From Thermomonas brevis (GTDB lineage Bacteria > Pseudomonadota > Gammaproteobacteria > Xanthomonadales > Xanthomonadaceae): DNA of 64,000 nucleotides. Location: NCBI RefSeq assembly GCF_014395425.1, contig NZ_CP060711.1:682001-746000 (forward strand), in the 5' to 3' direction. Numbering within the stretch: the first letter of the stretch is position 1; each line of letters opens with the position of its first letter. A model generated the notes under the pieces. The model saw only the letters and a program-made list of their open reading frames with translations. It did not search any database and was not told where the DNA came from. Shown one piece after another: positions 56,947 through 64,000 of this stretch. A program made the translations under genes and the position numbers.

Positions 56947-57762
56947 TCAGGCCGGGACGGCCGCCCCGTCCAGGGCCTCGCGCAGCGGGCGCAGGAACGC
57001 CCCGGCGCGCGCGGCGGCCTCGGCCTCGTCCGTACTGCCGTCCAGCGCCGACACCAGCGCGCTGCCGACCACCACGCCGTCGGCGTGCGCGGCCATCGCC
57101 GCCGCGCTGGCGGCGTCGCGGATGCCGAAGCCGGCGAACACCGGGCTCTTCGCCATCGCCCGCACCTCCGCCAGATGGCGGCCGGCATCGCCCACGTCCA
57201 GGTGCGCCGCGCCGGTGACGCCGGCGTAGCTGACGTAATAGAGATAGCCGTCGGCCTGCTCGCACAGGCGCTGCAACCGCGCCTGCGGCGTGGTCGGCGA
57301 GGCCAGCGAGATCAGCGCCAAGCCGTTGTGCGCGAACGCCGCGCGGTATTCGTCGGCCTCTTCCGGCGGCAGGTCGACCAGCAGCATGCCGTCCACGCCG
57401 GCCACCGCCGCATCGGCGGCGAAGGTCGCCGCGCCGCGGATCTCGACCGGATTGAGGTAGCCCATCAACACCACAGGCGTGGCGGCGTCGCGTTCGCGGA
57501 AGGCGCGCACGCAGTCCAGCACCCAGGCGAGACCGGCACCGCGCTCCAGCGCGCGCTCGGAGCTGCGCTGGATCACCGGGCCGTCGGCCATGGGGTCGGA
57601 GAACGGCACGCCCAGCTCGATCACGTCCGCGCCGGCGTCCGCCAGCGCGTGCATGACCGGCACCGTCGCCGCCAGCGACGGATCGCCGGCGGTGACGAAC
57701 GGCACCAGCGCCTTGCGGCCGGCCGAACGCAGCGCGTCCAGCCGTTGTTGCAGACGCGTCAT
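56947..57762 (-). CDS. trpA: Tryptophan synthase alpha subunit TrpA
   Basis: A 271-residue TIM barrel: catalytic Glu in ADVIELGVPFSDPMADGP (about 50) and Asp in GMLLVDLPPEEADEY, with the phosphate site GFGIRD. It cleaves indole-glycerol phosphate to indole for TrpB. It overlaps the DUF3144 gene by 4 bp and ends 77 bp from accD. The start at 57762 is MTRLQQRLDAL. Confidence 0.96.
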   Translation of the reverse strand: MTRLQQRLDALRSAGRKALVPFVTAGDPSLAATVPVMHALADAGADVIELGVPFSDPMADGPVIQRSSERALERGAGLAWVLDCVRAFRERDAATPVVLMGYLNPVEIRGAATFAADAAVAGVDGMLLVDLPPEEADEYRAAFAHNGLALISLASPTTPQARLQRLCEQADGYLYYVSYAGVTGAAHLDVGDAGRHLAEVRAMAKSPVFAGFGIRDAASAAAMAAHADGVVVGSALVSALDGSTDEAEAAARAGAFLRPLREALDGAAVPA

Positions 57763-58163
57763 TCGTTGGCCGCAGCCGGCGCGTCCTTGAGGCGGCCGAT
57801 CTTGACGCCGGCGGCCTTGTACTCGTCGGCCAGCTCGGAATCGCCCACGTCGATGCCGCGCTCTTCGCCCATGCCGTCCAGATGCTCGTTGAGCATGCGG
57901 CGGTACATGGTGCTCATGTAGTCGAGGAACGCGGTGCGCTCTTCGGCGGCGGCGATCGGCTTGACGTTGGCCAGGAACACGTGCGCGTTGAAGCGCGCGC
58001 TGGCGAACAGGGCGGCGAGGCTGATGTTCTTGTCGCCGTACTTCTGCGACTGCTTGTTGGTCAGCTCGAGGTACTCGTTGACGCACTCGAAGAACTGCGG
58101 CGGGAACTGCTGGCCGCCGGCCTGCTGTTCGGCCGCCGGCTGCGTGTTGGTTTCTTCGGCCAT
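57759..58163 (-). CDS. DUF3144 protein
   Basis: A 134-residue acidic, helical protein with FFECVNEYLELTNKQSQKYGDKNISLAALFASARFNAHVFLANV, the DUF3144 pattern (FxxxxNxxIxxAN..ARFNAF). Function unknown. It begins with an Asn/Gln/Ala-rich tail and is inserted between trpB and trpA, coupled to trpA by a 4-bp overlap. The same insertion seems usual in the family, so it may be tied to tryptophan synthase expression, though no evidence for this is visible. Confidence 0.85.
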   Translation of the reverse strand: MAEETNTQPAAEQQAGGQQFPPQFFECVNEYLELTNKQSQKYGDKNISLAALFASARFNAHVFLANVKPIAAAEERTAFLDYMSTMYRRMLNEHLDGMGEERGIDVGDSELADEYKAAGVKIGRLKDAPAAANE

Positions 58164-58245
58164 GGCCGGAACTCCTGGATAGTGAGGGTGAAGTTGAACC
58201 GCGCATTGTCGCCGAAAGCGGGGCGCAGGCCAAATCCCGAGGTTT

Positions 58246-58344
58246 TCTCCTTACCCTCCGGGGGAAGGCCGGGATGGGGATGGTGTTGTTTGGAATGGCG
58301 TCGCTGAACACCATCCCCACCCAACCCTCCCCTTGAAGGGGAGG
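58246..58344. repeat. REP-like element, CCCTCCCC family, copy 3
   Basis: TACCCTCCGGGGGAAGGCCGGGATGGGGATGGTGTT.. AACACCATCCCCACCC, AACCCTCCCCTTGAAGGGGAGGG. It shows inverted halves (ATGGGGATGGTGTT pairs with AACACCATCCCCA) and ends 1 bp from the trpB stop codon. Confidence 0.75.
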
Positions 58345-58345
58345 G

Positions 58346-59584
<1,239 letters not shown>

Positions 59585-59686
59585 GCTGAAGTCTCCGGAA
59601 TCGGAATGCGCGCAAGGCCGTTGCCCGGCGCAGGTCGAAGTAGGAATCCGTGCGACCGCCGGTGCGGACGCGAAACGCGTGGCGCG

Positions 59687-59770
59687 TTACCGCACCGCCG
59701 CCGCAGGCACGCGCCGCCAGCGGCGCAGCGAGCGGCCGAAGGGCGCGGAGGGGCGATTCGAGGTCTTCAT
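59687..59770 (-). CDS. Possible 27-residue leader ORF upstream of trpB
   Basis: MKTSNRPSAPFGRSLRRWRR.. then VPAAAVR, one tryptophan, very basic. It lies in the 200-bp gap between trpF and trpB, the only feature I see there. Compared with trp leader peptides it lacks tandem Trp codons and no attenuator pair is evident, so it could equally be chance. I list it because the gap has nothing else. Confidence 0.25.
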   Translation of the reverse strand: MKTSNRPSAPFGRSLRRWRRVPAAAVR

Positions 59771-59784
59771 GGCGTGGGCATAGC

Positions 59785-60459
59785 CTACCCGATCGCGGGC
59801 ATCGCCGTGCCGGCCGGTTCCAGGTCGGCCGCGCGTACTTGCTCGACGAAGCGCCGCATCAGCGCGCCGTCCTTGACGCCGGGCGCGAGTTCGATGCCGC
59901 CGGCCACGTCCACGCCCCACGGACGCACCGCGCGGATCGCATCGCCCACGTTGTCGGGCATCAGTCCGCCGGCCAGCAGCCACGGCACGTCGAGATCGGC
60001 GGGCACGCTGGCCGCATCCAGCCGCTGCCCGCTGCCGCCGGCCTGCCCCGGCGCATGGCCGTCCAGCACGAAGCCCGCCGCATGCGGCCAGCGCGCGCGC
60101 AGCGTGCGTCCGTCCAGCGCCGCGCCGCCCATGCCCACGCCCTTCAGGTACGGCAGGCCGAAGCTACGGCAGAAGGCGTCGTCCTCGCTGCCGTGGAATT
60201 GCAGCAGCGTGGGCCGCGCCTGCGCGATGGCGGCGCGCACCTCGCGCTCGTCGTTGTCCATGAACAGCGCGACCAGATCGACCAGCGGCGGCAACGCCGC
60301 ATGCAGCGCTTCGGCCTGTCCGGGCGCGACGCGGCGTCTGCTGCGCGCGGCGAAGATCACGCCGACCGCGTCCACGCCCAGTTCGCCGGCCAGGCGCACG
60401 TCGCCGGGGCGGGTCAGGCCGCAGAACTTGATGCGGGTGCGGAACGGCGGGCTGGACAT
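59785..60459 (-). CDS. trpF: Phosphoribosylanthranilate isomerase TrpF
   Basis: A 224-residue TIM barrel: [27 protein letters not shown] with the catalytic Cys, [10 protein letters not shown], the catalytic Asp in [17 protein letters not shown] and GVDVAGGIE. It catalyses the third pathway-specific step of tryptophan synthesis. I use the ATG at 60459 ([10 protein letters not shown]). It starts 22 bp from the GFA-gene stop. Confidence 0.94.
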   Translation of the reverse strand: MSSPPFRTRIKFCGLTRPGDVRLAGELGVDAVGVIFAARSRRRVAPGQAEALHAALPPLVDLVALFMDNDEREVRAAIAQARPTLLQFHGSEDDAFCRSFGLPYLKGVGMGGAALDGRTLRARWPHAAGFVLDGHAPGQAGGSGQRLDAASVPADLDVPWLLAGGLMPDNVGDAIRAVRPWGVDVAGGIELAPGVKDGALMRRFVEQVRAADLEPAGTAMPAIG

Positions 60460-60481
60460 GGCGGCAGCGTCGTTGACGGAA

Positions 60482-60895
60482 TCAGGAAGGAAACGCATCG
60501 AACGCGGGAATGCGATCCAGATCGTGCTCCCACGCCGCCCTACTGGCGACGAAGAGATGCGCGTCCGGCGCGGCATCGAACGCGCCATCGAGGGAACCGG
60601 CGGGCACCACGATCATCCGTTCCGACGCGTAGGGCAAGGCCGAGCCGCAGACGGCGCAGAAGCTGCGGGCATGCCGCGTATCCGGCAGCCGGTAGAGCGT
60701 CGCCTTGTCCTCCCCGGCCAGCCAATGCAGCGTCGCCGTCGCCGAGAACAGGTTGGCCGCATGGGCGGAGCCGGTGTCCTTGCGGCAATGCGCGCAGTGG
60801 CAGAGATAGAAGCGGTCGAAGCCGCCCTCGATCTCGAAACGCACCGCGCCGCACAGGCAGGAGCCGTGATGGCGCATGACCTGGGTTTCACTCAT
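60482..60895 (-). CDS. GFA/CENP-V-family zinc protein
   Basis: 137 residues. The zinc-binding cysteine pattern of the Mss4-like GFA fold is intact: [33 protein letters not shown] and [10 protein letters not shown]. The prototype was described as a glutathione-dependent formaldehyde-activating enzyme; actual function of most members is uncertain. The start at 60895 overlaps the truA stop by 8 bp; an alternative ATG is at 60877. It separates truA from trpF, which are often adjacent. Confidence 0.9.
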   Translation of the reverse strand: MSETQVMRHHGSCLCGAVRFEIEGGFDRFYLCHCAHCRKDTGSAHAANLFSATATLHWLAGEDKATLYRLPDTRHARSFCAVCGSALPYASERMIVVPAGSLDGAFDAAPDAHLFVASRAAWEHDLDRIPAFDAFPS

Positions 60896-61679
60896 CGGCG
60901 CAAACCTCGTGCGGCAGGTTCCAGTGCGACGGATATTTCGGGCCCAGGAACAGCAGCCCCGCCGACGGCGCGGTGGGGCCGGCGACGGTGCGGTCGCGGC
61001 CTTCCAGCAGTTCGGCGATCCACTCGCGCGGACGCTCGCCGCGCCCCACCACCAGCAGCGAGCCGACGATGTTGCGCACCATGTGGTGCAGGAAGGCGTT
61101 GGCCTGCACTTCCACCACCACTTCGTCGCCGAAGCGCGCGACGGAAATGTGCTGCAGGTTGCGACGCGCGTGGGTGGCCTGGCACTGGGCGCTGCGGAAG
61201 GCGGAGAAATCGCGCTCGCCGCGCAGCGCCTGCGCGGCCTCGTGCATCGCCTCGGCGTCCAGCGGCATGCGCTCCCAGCCGAGGTACTGGCGCTCCAGCC
61301 CCGGCCGCGCGCTGCGGTTGAGGATGCGGTAGCGGTAGCGGCGCGCGCGCGCGGAGAAGCGCGCGTTGAAGTCGTCGGCCACCGGCACGCACCAGCGCGC
61401 CGCCATCGTCGGCGGCAGGTTGGCGGTGACGCCCAGCACCCAGCCGCGCGCGTCGCGCGTCGCATCGGTGTCGAAATGCACCACCTGGCAGCGCGCGTGC
61501 ACGCCGGCATCGGTGCGGCCCGAACAAACGGTGTCGATGGGCGCGGCGGCCACCTTCGACAGCGCGATTTCCAGCGCGGTCTGCAGGCTGCCGTCGGCCT
61601 CCAGCGCGCCGGCCTGGCTCAGCCGCTGCCAGCCGGAGAACCCGCCGCCGTCGTACTCGACTCCCAGCGCCAGCCGCAT
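60888..61679 (-). CDS. truA: tRNA pseudouridine(38-40) synthase TruA
   Basis: 263 residues. [10 protein letters not shown] at the start, the catalytic Asp in [20 protein letters not shown] (about residue 55), RYRYRI and [14 protein letters not shown] are diagnostic. It isomerises uridines 38-40 in the anticodon stem-loop. It lies downstream of fimV (26-bp gap), a conserved order. Confidence 0.95.
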   Translation of the reverse strand: MRLALGVEYDGGGFSGWQRLSQAGALEADGSLQTALEIALSKVAAAPIDTVCSGRTDAGVHARCQVVHFDTDATRDARGWVLGVTANLPPTMAARWCVPVADDFNARFSARARRYRYRILNRSARPGLERQYLGWERMPLDAEAMHEAAQALRGERDFSAFRSAQCQATHARRNLQHISVARFGDEVVVEVQANAFLHHMVRNIVGSLLVVGRGERPREWIAELLEGRDRTVAGPTAPSAGLLFLGPKYPSHWNLPHEVCADE

Positions 61680-61705
61680 CGCGTTCCTCGTGTCCCGCGC
61701 CGGCC

Positions 61706-63805
61706 TCAGCCCACCAGCTTGCTGAGCATGCGCGCGGCTTCGTCGCTGACGGCGTCGTCCTCGTCGTCCAGCAGCTCCAGCAGCAGCTGTTGGGCGGAGA
61801 ACTCGTCGCCCACGTCGAGGAAGGCGCGCGCCAGCTTGAAGCGCTGCTCGGCGGTGGCCTGCGCGGGCACGTCGGAGAGGTCGGGCAGTTCGATGTCCGG
61901 AGCCGCCGCTGCGACCGGCTCGGCGATCGGCTCAACGGCAGGTTCCGCAGCGGCCTGCGACGCAGGAATCGAAGACTCGACCTTCACCCAGCCCGAATGC
62001 CAGGTCGGCGCGCGGGTCGGCTCGTCGGCGGCAGAGGCCTCGACCGGTTCCGTCGCGGCGACCTGCGCAGAATCCACCGCCGCGGGCGCGTCGTCTTCCG
62101 CTTCGACGCCGAACTCGATCGGCTCGTCGTCCTCCACCACCTCGTGCACGCGCGCGGCGGGCGCCTCCATGCTGGCGGCCAGCGCCTCGCTGTCGAACAT
62201 GCTGCGCCGCGCCGGCGCCGCCGGCTTGCGGCGGCTGGCCAGCAGCCAGGCCAGCAGCGCCAGCACGACCACGCCGATGCCGCCCCACAGCCAGGGCGTG
62301 GTGGCGCCCGATGCCGCATCGGCGGCGGGCGCGGGCTGCTGGGTCGTGGTCTTTGCAGCCGGCTGCGTCGCCGGCGCCTGCTGCTGCGCCTTGTTGGACT
62401 CGGCCAGCCGCGCCTGCGCGGCGGCCAGCTCGCTGTCCTTCAGCGTGATCAGCTTCTGCTGTTCGTCCTTGAGTTTTTCCAGCGCGGCCAAGCGCTCCTT
62501 CAACTCGCCGATCTCGGCCGACTTGGCCGCGATGTCCTCGTCGCGCTGACGCAATTCCTGCTGCAGCATGCTGCCCTCGCCACCGGCGCTGGTGCCGGAC
62601 TTGGTTCCTGTGGCCTTGCCCGGCGCGGCCGGCGGCACGATCTGCAGCCTCGCTTCCTGGCGGCGTACCGGCGCGGCCGGCTTGGGTGGAGTGTTCGATG
62701 CGGCGGTCGCGGCGGGCTTCGGCGCGGGCTTGTCCGCCGGCTTCGGCTTCGCTTCCACCGCGGTCGCGGCCGGCGTTTCCGGCTTGGCGGCGGGCGTCGC
62801 CGGCTGCGCCGAGGCCACGGCCTCCGGCTGGCGCACCGCGCGCCGCGCCTGACGCCACTGGCGCATCTGCTGGCGCACCACCTGCGCGGCCTCGTCGGCG
62901 CCGATCTTCGCCACTTCGTCCTGCGCCGGCACCCGCAGCACCGCGCCGCTGCGCAGGCGGTTGACGTCGTCGCCGAGGAAGGCGTCGGGATTGGCCTGCA
63001 ACAGCGCCAGCATGGTCTGGTCGAGGCTGAAGGCGCTGCGCAGGTCCAGGCCGCTGGCGATCTTCGACAGGGTTTCGCCCTGCTTGACCGGGCCGTACTG
63101 CATCGGCGACGGCGCCGCTTCGGCGGGCGGCGCGGGCATCGGCGCGGGCCGTGCCGGCGCAGGCGCCGGCGGCAACGGTTGCGGCGCGAAATCCGCGATG
63201 GGTGCGGGCGGCTCCGCAGGCGCGGGAGTCGGCGCCGGGACCGGCGGCGGCTCCACGGCGGCACGCGACGCGGGCGGCGGCGATGGATGGGCGGGCGGCG
63301 GCACCGGCGCGGAGGCGACCGCCACCGGCGACGCAGCCGGACGCTGCACCAGGTTCGGCGCCGAGGTCTGCGGCGCCTGCACCACCGGCGGCACCGCGGC
63401 GCCGGCCGTGTTCGGCGCGTCCACCAGCGCGGAGTATTCGCGCACCAGCCGGCCCGCGCCCCAATCGACTTCGATCAGGAAGTTGAGCATCGCCTGCTCG
63501 ACCGGCCGGATCGTGGTCACCCGGATGACCGGCCGGCCCTTGGCGTCGCTGCCCAGGCTGAACTGCAGGTCGGCGGCGACGCCGCTGGGCGGCGCCAGGC
63601 CGACCCGGCGGAACGTCTCCGGCGACGCCAGCCGCGCCTGCAGCGCGGCCAGCTCGCCCGGCGTGGTCGAGACGATGGGAATTTCCGCCAGCAGGGGCTG
63701 GTTGCGCTTGCTCTTGACCTGTATCTGTCCGAGGCCGAGCGCCCACGCGTTGCCCGCCGCCAGCAACAGCGCGGCTGCCACCGCTGTCCGCAATGTTCCG
63801 ATCAC
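61706..63805 (-). CDS. fimV: FimV/HubP-family polar landmark protein
   Basis: 699 residues. A signal peptide (about 1-22), the FimV N-terminal domain ([33 protein letters not shown]), a Pro/Ala-rich linker, a LysM domain ([22 protein letters not shown], about 235-290), a Pro/Ala/Lys-rich stretch, a coiled coil ([34 protein letters not shown]), TM near 505 ([19 protein letters not shown]), and an acidic cytoplasmic part ending in the FimV C-terminal TPR-like domain ([32 protein letters not shown]). It anchors polar machinery such as type IV pili. Confidence 0.94.
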   Translation of the reverse strand: MIGTLRTAVAAALLLAAGNAWALGLGQIQVKSKRNQPLLAEIPIVSTTPGELAALQARLASPETFRRVGLAPPSGVAADLQFSLGSDAKGRPVIRVTTIRPVEQAMLNFLIEVDWGAGRLVREYSALVDAPNTAGAAVPPVVQAPQTSAPNLVQRPAASPVAVASAPVPPPAHPSPPPASRAAVEPPPVPAPTPAPAEPPAPIADFAPQPLPPAPAPARPAPMPAPPAEAAPSPMQYGPVKQGETLSKIASGLDLRSAFSLDQTMLALLQANPDAFLGDDVNRLRSGAVLRVPAQDEVAKIGADEAAQVVRQQMRQWRQARRAVRQPEAVASAQPATPAAKPETPAATAVEAKPKPADKPAPKPAATAASNTPPKPAAPVRRQEARLQIVPPAAPGKATGTKSGTSAGGEGSMLQQELRQRDEDIAAKSAEIGELKERLAALEKLKDEQQKLITLKDSELAAAQARLAESNKAQQQAPATQPAAKTTTQQPAPAADAASGATTPWLWGGIGVVVLALLAWLLASRRKPAAPARRSMFDSEALAASMEAPAARVHEVVEDDEPIEFGVEAEDDAPAAVDSAQVAATEPVEASAADEPTRAPTWHSGWVKVESSIPASQAAAEPAVEPIAEPVAAAAPDIELPDLSDVPAQATAEQRFKLARAFLDVGDEFSAQQLLLELLDDEDDAVSDEAARMLSKLVG

Positions 63806-63838
63806 GTGCGCTCCATCCCCCGCCTTGGCGCTGCGACT

Positions 63839-64000
<162 letters not shown>

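Overview
The window is a chromosomal segment of a high-GC gammaproteobacterium, most likely of the family Xanthomonadaceae/Lysobacteraceae (a Lysobacter, Luteimonas or Thermomonas-like genus). The evidence is the strongly GC-rich third codon positions, the gene orders queA/tgt/yajC/secD/secF and asd/fimV/truA/trpF/trpB/trpA/accD/glmM/tpiA/secG/tRNA-Leu, the peptidase-rich content and the dispersed hairpin repeats. Placement to genus is not possible from the sequence alone.

Layout. 1-7.3 kb: a peptide-utilisation group (S9 peptidase cut by the window edge, OPT and POT peptide transporters diverging around a large inverted repeat, secreted M13 metallopeptidase). 7.4-17.2 kb: rhomboid protease, ATL-type DNA repair protein, PiT phosphate transporter with its DUF47 partner, CNNM/HlyC protein, a GGDEF-EAL enzyme translationally coupled to a periplasmic binding protein, trmJ, suhB. 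17.2-24.5 kb: secF-secD-yajC-tgt and queA, with a foreign-looking LprI-domain gene on the opposite strand between tgt and queA. 24.5-36 kb: Lrp regulator diverging from a class III aminotransferase, upp, MBL hydrolase, ggt, coaD-rsmD, ftsY, mutY-yggX, tRNA-Phe. 36-40.7 kb: SrkA-like kinase, then a TPP riboswitch controlling a TonB receptor and a PnuT-type thiamine permease.

40,835-51,554 is a 10.7-kb integrated element bounded by a perfect 51-bp direct repeat at the 3' end of tRNA-Leu(GAG). It has a tyrosine integrase, an AlpA/Xis-like regulator, a gp6-like connector, a winged-helix protein next to four palindromic iterons, a 0.4-kb ladder of 11/12/22-bp tandem repeats, and a translationally coupled head cassette (capsid, protease, portal, HNH, TerS, TerL, head closure). 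It has no tail, lysis, polymerase or recognisable primase genes. This composition fits a capsid-forming phage-inducible chromosomal island: a satellite that would build its own head and take only tails from a helper phage. It is the most interesting part of the window.

51.5-64 kb returns to core genes: tRNA-Leu, secG, tpiA, two Fe-oxygenase-like genes, glmM, accD, trpA, a DUF3144 gene, trpB, trpF, a GFA-family gene, truA, fimV and the 3' end of asd, nearly all on the minus strand and tightly packed.
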